Assembly (NCBI GenBank): GCA_024114885.1
Contig: CP099432.1
Span: 124,001-188,000, forward strand
From: Septoria linicola
Taxonomy: Eukaryota > Ascomycota > Dothideomycetes > Mycosphaerellales > Mycosphaerellaceae
Reading direction: 5' to 3'
Length of the DNA stretch: 64,000 nucleotides
Below the pieces are notes generated by a model. That model did not search any database, had not been told where the DNA came from, and was given only the letters and a program-made list of their open reading frames with translations. This document shows, one piece after another, positions 10,949 to 21,900 of the stretch (the stretch's first letter is position 1; each line of letters opens with the position of its first letter). Position numbers and translations under genes: made by a program.

Positions 10949-13900
10949 TTCTTAGATCTAGTTATTATTCGCTAGACGCTACTCTTCTACTATATCCTTA
11001 AGGATCTCTTTAGGAATAGCCTCTCTCTTCTTCGATACTAATACTTCTAAGTTACTATCTACGCTTATAAAGCTAGCTTCGCTAAATATATACTCTTTAA
11101 TATCTATAGCTATAGCGTAGGTAGTATCGAATTAAGCTTTAGCTATAGTCTACTATTTAGCTATATAGACCTTAAACTCCTCCTTACTTATACTAAAGAG
11201 CTTCTTTATTTCTATACTTACTACCTAATCTATTTATAGAACTTAGCCTACTAAGGTATTAGAAATCGAGCCTAGGCTAGTTAATAGTACCTCTATAGCG
11301 AAAGGTTTTATCGCTCGTATAGAGTATATAGTACTAGAAGCTATAAAGAGTATCCGCTTACGATAGAAATATACGCTATAGATCGTAGAAACGTTAACGT
11401 AATTACTATTAGGTAGCTTATCTAACGTATAACTATTAGAGTAGGCTAGAAACACTATTAGAATTATACGATACTCTTCGTCTATACGAGTATACTACTA
11501 AGAGATATAGGAGTACGAAATAACTAGTAAGCCTATATTAGTATAAGGATTCTTCTAACTAAGCTTAAGGTTAGCTTTTATATCGTTAGTAATTACTAGA
11601 GCTATAGTCTCGACAAAGCCTATACTATAGCTTTACTTATTAGCGATAATACGCCTTACTAGCTACTTTACCTCCTTAAGGTTAAAGAGCCTATTACTAA
11701 TCGTGTTAGAGGTTAGTAAAAGCCGTCCTCCGTCGCTAGTATCGTCTAGAGAGATCGTAAATTGAACCTAATTAAGACTCTTCTCCTTAAGTAATATATT
11801 CTCGTTTAAGGCGATATATTAGAAGCTATTAGGGTAGTTAGAACTAGCCTTATCGTTAAAGATATAAAAGGTAGTAGATAGGTAGGCTACGTATTTAATA
11901 GTCGTATATAGAGTAGTAACTAGCTAGTATAGCTATAGTAAAGGATACTAGTAAAGAAGCTATTAAGATAGCGAGTACTATATTCTACGAGACTAACTAT
12001 ACTAACTAATAGCTATATTATACTATCGATATAGTACAAACTCTTATCGTATAGCTTCGAGTAAGGAGTCTAAAATCTAAAATAGGCCTCTAGTAGAAGG
12101 AGAATAAAAGAGGAAGCTATAATTAGTCTAAGTACTCTTATTACTATCGTAGTCTAAGAGCTCCTAAGCCTTCTAATAGATATTAGAAGTAATCTTCAAG
12201 TCTACTTTAGTTATAGCGAACTAAAAGGGTCTAAGATAGCTTCTACCTATCTTATATATTAGAGCGTTAATATCGTTCTCTAGTTCCTAAGTATTAGTAC
12301 TTTTTTTACTATAACGAGTACGTCCTACTAGCTTAGAGAAGAAAGTATTCGCTTCTAGCTTAAACTATATCCGATTTTAAGTATTCTAGGCGATAAGAGC
12401 TTAGAGATTAGCTATACTTCCTATCTAAATAATACGCTAGTAGAGAGTATATATTACTTTAGCTATCTTTAGTAGCTTTAAACCTAAAGTATTACCTATC
12501 TTAGTCGTATATTCTTTATAAAGAGGCTAGCTAAGGTATAAAGGAATATCGATTAAAGCGTAGCTCTTAGCTACCTTCTTCTTCTCCTAGACATTATTAA
12601 TCTCTTTAAGAGTACTACTAACGATTATATAGTAGTAGACCTTAGAGGTAATACTATTCTTCGTATAAGCCTAGTAGCGTAGATTAAGCTCTAAGTCGTT
12701 TTCTAGCTTAGCTCTAGTATCGTCCTCTTTAATAATTAGTAATAGGCGTTATAAACCTAGTAGCGGCTCTATCGTAGGTAACCCTTAGTCTTATATAAGA
12801 TCGCTATTACCTAAAGTACTTAGTATAGGAGAAGTTTCGATCGAGTTAATAATAGTTTCTCTAGTACGAACTCTAGTAAGCCTCTCGCTTTTACGAAAGA
12901 TAGGCGTAGGCTTCTTTATAGAGCTTAGTGTTAACTTCTCTAACTAAGCTTTTAGCCTCTATATAGTACTAGGCGATAAAGAATCTCTAGGACGAGGCTC
13001 TAGAGTCGTAAGTAGGCTACCTTCTTCTTCTTAACTAGAGCTTCGAGTAGGACTAGACGAGGATAGGCTCTTAGGCGTAGAGGAAGAGGGTCGTCTATTA
13101 GATCTTAGATTTCTAGAAGGAGGTAATAATCTATAAGACATTAAGAGCTATCTCTCTACTACTAGGAACACGTAAGTCGGTTCTTTAAAGGTCTCTCCTT
13201 TACGCTCTCTCTTAGTAAGCTTGACTATAAATCTATACTAATTAAGTTTATAGCCTACCTCTAGGCGCGCTTCTCTTATCTTATAGCTAAATATATCGAC
13301 TTACGAGAGCTCTACCTTGAACTTATTCTAGTAGTATCTTCTATCTAAGTTCGTATTAATAAAGCCTAAGCTCTATAAGCTAGGAGTCTTCTTACTTCTC
13401 TATAGCTAAAAATACTAGCTACGAGAGAATATATTTACTATCTACTAATAGAAACGATCTTACTTTTACTATACTAAGAAAACCTAGTCTTTAGGCTCGC
13501 TCTCTTCGAAGACGCCTTTATACTTATTTAACTATTAATGAAGGTTCCTAAGTATCTCTTTATTATATAAGACTTAGTTAAGGAAAAGAAAGTTCTACTT
13601 ATACCTAAACTCTATACGTAGCTACTACTAAATCAAGTTTCTCTCCTTTACTAAGTCTTAGCCTTCTTAGTATATCTTCTTTATATTATCGCGCTTTATA
13701 CTCTACGCGTTAAGATACTTTAGTAAAATCTTAGCTAAGAGGCGTTTAAAGAAGTTAAATATACTAATCTTTATTCTATCGTTTACTTCCTCGACTTACT
13801 TAAGTACTAAGTCGATACTCTCCTCTTATTCTTATAGCGTTTCTAGCGATAGAATAGCGTTAGTAGCGTTATTAAGGTTCGTTATACTAGTAAGAGGTCT

Positions 13901-14120
13901 ACTTAAAGGCTAGAAATTAATAATAGAGCCTTCGCGATTAATATAAGCGAGCGCTATACCTTATATAGAACTTAAAGAAGCTATCTTTTATCGTTTCTTT
14001 AGAGAATCTTATCTAGGTAGTTCTTATATTAGACTTCGAATAGTCGAGGTAGAAGGCGAAAGCGCTAGTCTTAATAAGCGTTTAGGCGTTAAAGAACGCT
14101 AGAAAGGGGAAGTCTTATTC
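10949..14120 (-). pseudogene. Gypsy-2 ORF3 remnant, copy G
   Basis: This is the third ORF of Gypsy-2, downstream of pol and in the sense orientation. The longest stop-free stretch is 11455-11243, about 70 codons, opening MFLAYSNSYTLDKL. The matching stretches at 17157-16936 (copy E) and 29978-30199 (copy D) are also the longest open pieces of their copies. The N-terminal third looks like a charged helical or coiled-coil region. The middle holds a low-complexity Ser/Pro/Arg part. The C-terminal third carries the G-F-x-Y-I motif shared with Gypsy-1 ORF3. No known family was recognised. The start is uncertain, and the frame is broken by many Gln/Trp-to-stop changes. Confidence 0.75.
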
Positions 14121-15640
14121 TTTATACGCGATAGAGAAAGAGAACGTCTTTAATTAGTCGTATTAGTAGCTTAGAGCGATATAAAGCGCGTAACTAGTAA
14201 CGAGTAACTTAAATAGTAAGGAGAGTCGAGCGCGTAACTAGTTAAAGAGTTTTCTATTATATTAGTTACCGCTTACGTATATAAATAGCTATATAGCGTT
14301 ACTAGATAGTAACGAAAGATAAGAACCGACCTTAATAGAAGTAAGGCTCTATAGTAACTAATTAATAGTTAATAAGGAAGAAGAGATCGTTTAGAGCGTA
14401 AAAGTAGCCTAATTATATATCTTATTATAGTAGCGTAACTACTATTAGGATTAGGGGTCTATACGCGAGGCTTAGTTATATAAGTTTTAGTTATTATTTA
14501 AAAAGATAACTAAAAGTTCACTTTACCTTAACGCTTCTATAGCTGTCGTATACTACTAACGCTACTACTAACTACTATAGTATATACCTTACTATTACTA
14601 ACGAGGACTAAGACTTAGATACTATCGTCGTTATCTCTACTAACTTAAAAGAGCTTTATTTTTTATATACTTAGTCGACTTACTAGATCGCGCTTTCTAT
14701 ATCGTAAGAGACCGCTAGCGCTATAATTAATAGCTAGAAAGGAGCTATTAGAGCCGTTATTACTAAAGATTCAAGCTTCTCTATTTTTATATAGACTAAA
14801 AACCTTAAACTTTAAGAATTCTTTACTAGAAACTAATATTTTTAGCGATTCCTTTAGTTAGACGAGAATTAGTAGTAAAAAGATCTTTAGAACGAAAAAC
14901 CCTTATCTCTCTTTACTAATTAGTAATAGAAAAGAGCTCTAGGAAGGTAGATCGTAGCGCTAACCTTAGAAATCGCTAGTAGAAAAGAGTTTTAGAAGTA
15001 TAGGTCTAGCTTAGATTTTAAGACCTAGTAGTAGAAAGTAGCTTAAGATAGCTAACTTTAATAGCGATAGTAGGCTTAGAACTTAGAAAAAGGAGTAGGA
15101 TAGTAGGTTAACTAGTAGATATAAAATCTATACTTAAAGGTTAAGCTTAGAGGAGTAACTAGCTATATAGATACTTATCTTAGCTATAGAAAACAGCGTT
15201 AGGACAGTTAGAATTAGCTAGATTTCTACTAATCTAGAGAAAGAGAAGCTTAGGAAGCTCCGATTAGAGCTCGATAGTAGCTCTAGGAATAAAAGAAGTA
15301 CTTAGTATAGCTAAGATTTAGCTAGATTTCTACTAGTCTAGTAAATTATAAGCTTAGGAAGCTCCGATTAGAGCTTAATAGTAGTTTTAAGACTAAAAGA
15401 AGCGCTCGAGATAGTTAGATCTAAGCTCTAGGAATAAAAGAGGCGCTTAAGATAGTATAGACTTAGAAAGATTAGCCCTTTTATAGTAGAGGCTAGGCTT
15501 TTAGTAGCTAGATCTTAGCTTATACCTCTAATTAAGTATCGCCTATTAAATTTCTACTTCTTTAGCTTCGCTAGGCTAGTTTTAGCCTTTAGCTTACTAA
15601 GTCTTCTACTTCTTCTTTAAGCTCTATTAGTAGCTAGCGT
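14121..15640 (-). other. Gypsy-2 pol-ORF3 spacer, copy G
   Basis: This is about 1.5 kb of non-coding sequence between pol and ORF3. It contains a degenerate form of the 23-bp dyad at 14489-14511. Around 15200-15410 it holds imperfect repeats with the recurring element AGCTAGATTTCTACTA. I see no gene in it. Confidence 0.7.
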
Positions 15641-15885
15641 ATATAACTCTCTCTTTCTTATTAAGTTATTACTAATAGCTTACTAATAAAGATCTATAGA
15701 TACTTATACCTAGGTAGAAGTCCTAGTTCTATAACCTTCTCTATCGGTAGTAGTACTTCTTCTAGTTCTACCTAATCTAGAACTAGCTTTAAGTTTTCTT
15801 ATAGAAAGGTATATCTCTTAAGGTCTATCTTCTTATAGATATACTCTTATTTTAAGCTATCTAGTTCCTTAAGCTTATATAATAG
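15641..15885 (-). pseudogene. pol: Gypsy-2 pol 3' end, copy G
   Basis: This is the C-terminal tail of pol, matching 25660-25900 of copy D. It includes the Y-K-L-K-E-L-D-S stretch and the region after the integrase that resembles a chromo-like or SH3-like tail. The match ends abruptly at 15885. Confidence 0.75.
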
Positions 15886-16212
15886 CTAATTCTAATAGCT
15901 TTTTAGATACCTAATAGCCTAGTTCTATACTTAGTTATATTCTATATAGCTTCTTAGTTCTCTAAGGGCCTTTAGAGTATACTATTCTTAGCTATAGAGA
16001 TCTTATATTAAGCTAGGAAGTAGAGTAACTATATACTAGTACTAGAGATAATAGCTACTATAGAGGAGGTCTTTAATTTTAACTAGTACTTAGCCTTAGA
16101 GAGTATCTAGTTTAGCTAGGTACTATATAGTAATATTGTAGTTAGTAATAGGTCTAATATTAGTAAGAGTATTTAGGACTTTATAAAGTCTAACTAAGGA
16201 GGAGTTAAGTAA
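15886..16212 (-). pseudogene. unknown coding-like remnant between copies G and E
   Basis: About 327 bp with no match to either Gypsy family elsewhere in the window. On the minus strand one frame reads as helical, Leu/Tyr/Gln-rich protein (for example LTNIRPITNYN and LKALRELRSYIEYN) with only RIP-type stops. It runs up to the pol tail of copy G. It could be part of a divergent element's gag or pol, or a captured gene piece. I do not recognise it. Confidence 0.45.
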
Positions 16213-16491
16213 TAATAGATAATAACTACCTTAATACTAACCTCCTAGGTAGGTATAAGAGTAGCTATTATAGAATAAGACCTATTTAGAGAGTAATAGT
16301 CTTGTAATACATAGGTTAAATAGTAGTAACGAGCTTAAACTAGTAGTCCTAGGACTTAGAGCCTATACTAGGACTATAGGATATTAAATTAATTAAGTAG
16401 AGTAAATATTTCTATCTTAGAAACGAGCTACTACCTTACTTTTATACTAAAGCTACTAAGTATAGTATATAGGTAGGCCTTTACCTTACTA
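16213..16491 (-). repeat. Gypsy-2 3' LTR, copy E (279 bp)
   Basis: This is the same 279-bp LTR as in copies D, F, G and H, in minus orientation. It is followed internally by the reverse complement of the family's purine tract. Confidence 0.92.
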
Positions 16492-16639
16492 ATTCTCTCT
16501 TCCTTAGTATCTAACTAGATACCTAACTATCTATAGATCTTACTTAGAATCGCTTAAAACTAACTAGTTTTTCTATTAAAGTCTATTAAACTCTCAATTA
16601 GAGGCCTATTAAATAGTTACCTTTTTTAATAATAACTAT

Positions 16640-17756
16640 AAAAAAAACATCTTCTTAGATCTAGTTATTATTCGCTAGACGCTACTCTTCTACTATATCC
16701 TTAGAGATCTTCTTAGAAATAGCTTTTCTTTTCTTCGATATAAATACTCCTAATTACTACCTACGCTTATAAAGCTAGCTTCGCTAAATATATACTTTTT
16801 AATATCTATAACTATAGTAGAGGCGGTAGCGAATTAAGCTTTAGCTATAGTCTACTATTTAGCTATATAGACCTTAAACTCCTTCTTACTTATACTAAAG
16901 AGCTTCTTTATTTCTATACTTACTATCTAATCTATCTATAGAACTCGGCCTACTAAAGTATTAAAAATCGAGCCTAGGCTAGTTAATAGTACCTCTATAG
17001 TAAAAGGTTTTATCGCTCGTATAGAGTATATAGTACCTAAAGCTATAAATAGTATTCGCTTATAATAGAGATATACGTTATAGACTATAGAAACGTTAAT
17101 ATAATTACTATTAGGTAACTTATCTAGCGCGTAACTCTTAGAGTAGGCTAGAAACACTATTAGAATTATATAATACTCTTTACCTACGCGAGTATACTAC
17201 TAAGAGATATAGAAGTATAAAATAACTAGTAAGCCTATATTAGTATAAGGATTCTTCTAACTAAGATTAAGGTTAGCTTTTATATCGTCGGTAATTACTA
17301 GAGATATAGTCTCGACGAAGCCTATACTATAGCTTTACTTATTAGCGATAATACGCCTCGCTAGTAGCTTCGCCTCCTTATAGTTAAAGAGCCTATTACT
17401 AATCGTATTAGAGGTTAGTAAAAGTCGTCTTCTATTACTAGTATCGTCTAGAGAGATCGTAAATTAAACCTAATTAAGGCTCTTCTCCTTAAGTAATATA
17501 TTCTTATTTAAAGCGATATATTAGAAGCTATTAGAGTAGTTAGAACTAGCCTTATCGTCGAAGATATAAAAGATAGTAGATAGGTAGGCTACGTATTTAA
17601 TAGTCGTATATAGAGTAGTAACTAGCTAGTATAGCTATAGTAAAGGATACTAGCGAAGAAGCTATTAGGATAGCGAGTACTATATACTACGAGACTAACT
17701 ATACTAACTAATAGCTATATTATACTATCGATATAGTACGAACTCTTACTATATAG
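16640..17756 (-). pseudogene. Gypsy-2 ORF3 C-terminal part, copy E
   Basis: This is the C-terminal third of ORF3. It includes the open stretch 17157-16936 (73 codons, opening MFLAYSKSYALDKL). The remnant stops at 17756 because copy D is inserted there. The N-terminal remainder resumes at 30926. A decayed form of the post-ORF3 dyad lies at 16615-16637. Confidence 0.78.
17753..17756. other. target-site duplication ATAG, left side of copy D
   Basis: ATAG directly precedes copy D and is repeated directly after it at 30922-30925. The flanking sequences on both sides are the two halves of copy E ORF3. Confidence 0.85.
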
Positions 17757-18035
17757 TAGTAAGGTAAAGGCCTACCTATATACCGTACTTAGTAACTTTA
17801 GTATAAAAGTAAGATAGTAGCTCGTTTCTAAGATAGTAATGTTTACTCTACTTAATCAACTTAATATCCTACGGTCCTAGTATACGCTCTTAGCTCTAGA
17901 GCTACTAGTTTGAGCTCGTTACTACTAGTTAATATATATATTACAAGACTATTACTCTCTAAATAGGTCTTGTTCTATAGCGACTACTCTTATACCTACC
18001 TAGGAGATTAGTATTAGAGTAGTTATTATCTATTA
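17757..18035 (+). repeat. Gypsy-2 5' LTR, copy D (279 bp)
   Basis: It begins TAGTAAGG and ends CTATTA, consistent with TG...CA ends after RIP. The boundary is fixed by the ATAG target duplication and by comparison with the five other LTRs. Confidence 0.94.
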
Positions 18036-18038
18036 ATA

Positions 18039-18055
18039 GAGCCGAAGGTAGAGCT
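18039..18055 (+). other. candidate primer-binding site, copy D
   Basis: GAGCCGAAGGTAGAGCT lies three bases inside the 5' LTR and is identical to the 17-mer at the same place in Gypsy-1 (9530-9546 and 59043-59059, minus strand). If the preceding TA is a RIP-changed TG, the site could begin TGGAGCC. The tRNA is not identified. Confidence 0.55.
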
Positions 18056-18973
18056 ATCTCTTCTCTCTTATACCGGGACTAGAAGCGTAGAGGGTAGAAG
18101 ATAGCTTTAAAGCGAGAACTAATATACTATAAATATTAATAAGAGGCCTAAAGGAGCCTATATAAGAGGCGACTTAAAGGGCTATAATAACGTAGAAGCC
18201 TCTAGAATATAGATATCGCTCTAACCTAGAAAAGTTATAAACCTCTAGTACCTCTTAGTACGGATCTATTTAGTAATTATCGTATAGATAGTAAGGCGAC
18301 TTACTATATTAGAGATTTACTTAGAGTCTCTATGCCTATAATAGTCTTCGATTAGACCCCGGTTTAGCGTGAAAACGCTCTCGTTTAGATAGCGTAGAGG
18401 CTATAGGATAGGCTAGACCCGTCTAGGTAATCTCGTATTCTCTAGTATATAGAACGCTTAGAATAAGCCCTAGTACGGCGTTAGACGCTAATCGTTTAGC
18501 TAAGGGCACTAATTACGTCTAAGGCCCTAGACCCGGTATATAGTATAGGCTAACGTAATATTATACTACTATAGTTACTTAGCGGATTATTCGAATAAGT
18601 AAGATAGACGCGCCTCGCTATAAATAGTCGAACTATACGACACGACATGCCTTACTTATTAGGCATAATTAATATAGCCTCGGTATTATAAAGAAAAGTT
18701 TAACGTTTATCTTCTAATAGCTAATAAAATTTTAGACTCTTGTTTTTAGTTATCGTTTTAAATAATAACTAAAATTTTATTTAAAAACCTAATTAAGGAG
18801 AGTATAATATACTCTTAGAATACCTTCGAACGAGCTCTATAAGTAAATTAGTATCTACTAGCCGGCCTATAATACTAGATAGTAGCTTATCTAATTAGCT
18901 TAATAAGCAAATTCGAAGATCTCTAGTAAAGCTACTATCTACTTTTACTTTATTCTCTCTACTAGATAACGAT
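18056..18973 (+). other. Gypsy-2 leader region, copy D
   Basis: About 0.9 kb between the primer-site-like motif and the gag start. No coding frame stands out. It contains the dyad at 18748-18770 and is repeated in copy F (38368-39309) and copy H (60383-61303). Confidence 0.7.
18748..18770. promoter_or_regulatory. dyad site in the Gypsy-2 leader, copy D
   Basis: AGTTATC, nine bases, then AATAACT. The least mutated copy (61079-61101 in copy H) is a perfect palindrome with 11-bp arms around one base. The site lies about 200 bp upstream of gag. A protein-binding site, hairpin or recombination site are all possible. Confidence 0.6.
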
Positions 18974-21900
18974 ATATCTATAGAAGCTAAGGACTAAGGA
19001 GGTACTAACCTTAACCCTAATACTAATATCTTTTAAAGACTAAACTTAGGAGGTAGACTGTCTATAGTATAGTTCTAGCTACTTATAGAGACTATCTATA
19101 TAACCTAGAGCTAGTAGGTAATTATCGCTTAGGTTCCGCTACTACCTAGCTTAGACTAGAATCCCTTCTTTAATAGAGAGAACGTAACCGAGTATATTAA
19201 GCGTTTTAAAGTACTATATAGGAACTACGCTATTCTACTCGTTAATAATAATAAATAGCTTTATAAGAAGTTACTTACTTAGGTTACGATTGTCTAACGT
19301 AGACGATACTAGCGCCTTAATAGTTTCTACGACCGAGACTACGCTAAGTTCAAGGAGTTAATTATTAAGGAATACTAAAAGTACGATAATATATATATAC
19401 TTAGAAACCGCTACTATATAGAGAACCTTTATAAGGTTGACTATAGCGAGGATAATAATCTCTTAGAGTACTTAAGGCAGTTTATACTCTACTCTAATAC
19501 TATACCTACTTCGTATATAGACGAGCGTTCTTATACTCTTCTATTCGTATAAGGCCTTCTATTTCGTTTTAGTAAGAGACTCTAGGCCTATCTTAGGTTA
19601 GATCTTAATAATAAGGACTTAGATTATAGTAAGCTCTTAAAGATAGCCTAGCGTTAGATTAATAGTAATAAGGACTTCAAATTAGAAGTATATAACGAAG
19701 GTAGTAGAGACGTCTAGTAGTTATACGAGGTAGTAAAGAAGTCCGCTTTAAGACTAAACTCTAAGTTTAAGGCTAGAGAAATAGTAGTCTATAAAGGCTA
19801 TAAACCGGTAACTATCGATAATATTACTACTAGTATATAAGACCTCGTGATTACTATAATTCGTCGACTCGAAGAAGGAGGCCTATAGCTACTACGCTCG
19901 TCGATAGGATAGTAGGCGAAGTCTTACGCTTATAACTATCTATATATTCTAAGGCCTACTTATAGCTAGGAGATTTCGATTAATTTAGCTACGATAGATA
20001 ATAGGTTAATAATTAAGGCTTATATAGCGATTACTCTAAAAATTTTAGGTTATTAGATATATAGGCTCGAAGGCTATATAGCTACAAACTACGAGTACCT
20101 ATAGTAGTTCGAGACTAAGAGCTTAATATATAGAGATCTAAAGACCGGTATTATATACTATAGAACGCCTCGCTAAGGTATAGAAAAGATATAGTACTAC
20201 TAGGACAAGGAACTACTAAAGCTGTTCGTATTAATAGAAGTATTAGAGTAGCGCTATAGAAAGATTAATCTTGAAAATATAGATCGTTTATTAACGCTAA
20301 GAGCGAGCTAGTAGAGGATAGCGAATAGGGTAGCTAGTATCGACGGTCTTATTAATATTAGCTAAGTCGCTTCTATTATATAGAAGGATTAAGACGATCT
20401 AATCGGCGCCTACGTAGCTAAAGATAGCGTAAAGACAAAGTAGAACCTAAATCCTTCTCGTCTAGTTAGAGGATAGCTAATAGGAGTATAGAAGCGGATT
20501 ACGACTTAGGCTATAGCTATAAGAACCTACGCTTATCGTTACTCTCGTATTAAAGAGGTTAAAGATAAAAACTAGCCGGCTCCTTACCTTATAGATATAG
20601 AGGAGTTAGAGGATTCTTAAACTTAGAGATATAATAACGATAAGGTCGAGGATAAGTAGATATACGACTATCTAAATAGTCTACTAGTTCTAGTCGCTCC
20701 TACGTATACTTAAAAGCGAAAGAAGGTAAAGGAGCCTCTAAAGACTAAGTAGGCAGACAACTACCTTCGAGCTACGTACGCTAATAATAACGCTAACGTC
20801 TTCTAGATAGACAAAATACTCGAATCTAAGGTCTAGTTAAGCTTAGTAGAGATTATTCTCTATAGCGAGTAGGCGTCGTATTCCTTATAAGGTCGTGTTC
20901 TAAACGATATAGATCTACGTAAGAAGCTTAATAAGCTCTATATAAAGAAGCGTACAAATAGAAGTAGTAGAGCTAAGATTAGTATATATTTCTTACTATC
21001 TAAAGCCTTTAGCGAGTAGGTAGAGGAGGAGCTAACGAAAGCTGTTTTAGTAACCGATATTCAGGCCTTCTAAGCTACTACTATAGCGATTAATATAGTA
21101 AAGCCTAGGCCCGCTTCTAAGCTTTATAAGAGGACTAATAATATCCTTCTATTATTCGATAATATCTATTAGATTATTCTAAGTATCTACGTGCCTACAA
21201 AGTATAGACCTCGAATAATAGCTTATAAGTCTTTAATTAACGAGGAGGCTAAGTTAATAATTATACCGATCGAACACGTTCGAAAGCTTTAAGTTAGTAT
21301 AACCTCTCTTAGTAATATTACTATAAGAGGAGTTAGAGGCAAGGTTACTTTTATTAGATACTACTTAGAGGTACTAATCGATACCTTTAGCGTAAAGGTT
21401 ACTATACTATTTCTAGTCTTACTAGCGAACGGCCTAATCTTGCTTAGCTAGCTATAGGCGTAGTAGGTACGCCTAGCTTCTAAGAACTACGATAATAGCT
21501 TATAGGAGGGCTTAATTAGTACTCTAGATAGCTATATTATTATATTTACTAGCTTTAATAGCTATAGTAATATATATACTATAGAACAAGTCCTAGGAAA
21601 AGCTAGAGTACTAAGGAACTAGCTCTAGTCGACGGCACGAGTTTAGTAGAGGCTCTAATACGTATATCGCGTTAAGATTTAATAGAGGTTAGTATCCGAA
21701 CTCTGACTTTTAGTAATTACTAGCTAAAGGATATAGGGTATACTATCGCGGACTCTAGATTATATATTAGCGAGGAGTAGGGAGAGAGATTATAAGCTTT
21801 TCAAGCTTCTACTACTCTTTCTATATAAGGTTTAGTAGTTAGAGGTGAAAACTCTACTTAGGAGGGTTAGCTAGTAGAACGTTCTATAGTTACCTTTTTA

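Larger units (their letters stand above)
10512..15885 (-). mobile_element. Gypsy-2 copy G, 3' half (minus strand)
   Basis: This holds the 3' LTR, all of ORF3, the pol-ORF3 spacer and the last part of pol of a Gypsy-2 element read on the minus strand. It is collinear with the reverse complement of copy D from its 3' LTR back to about 25660. Alignment stops at about 15885 and an unrelated segment follows, so the gag-pol body is missing. All frames carry RIP-type stops. Confidence 0.88.
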
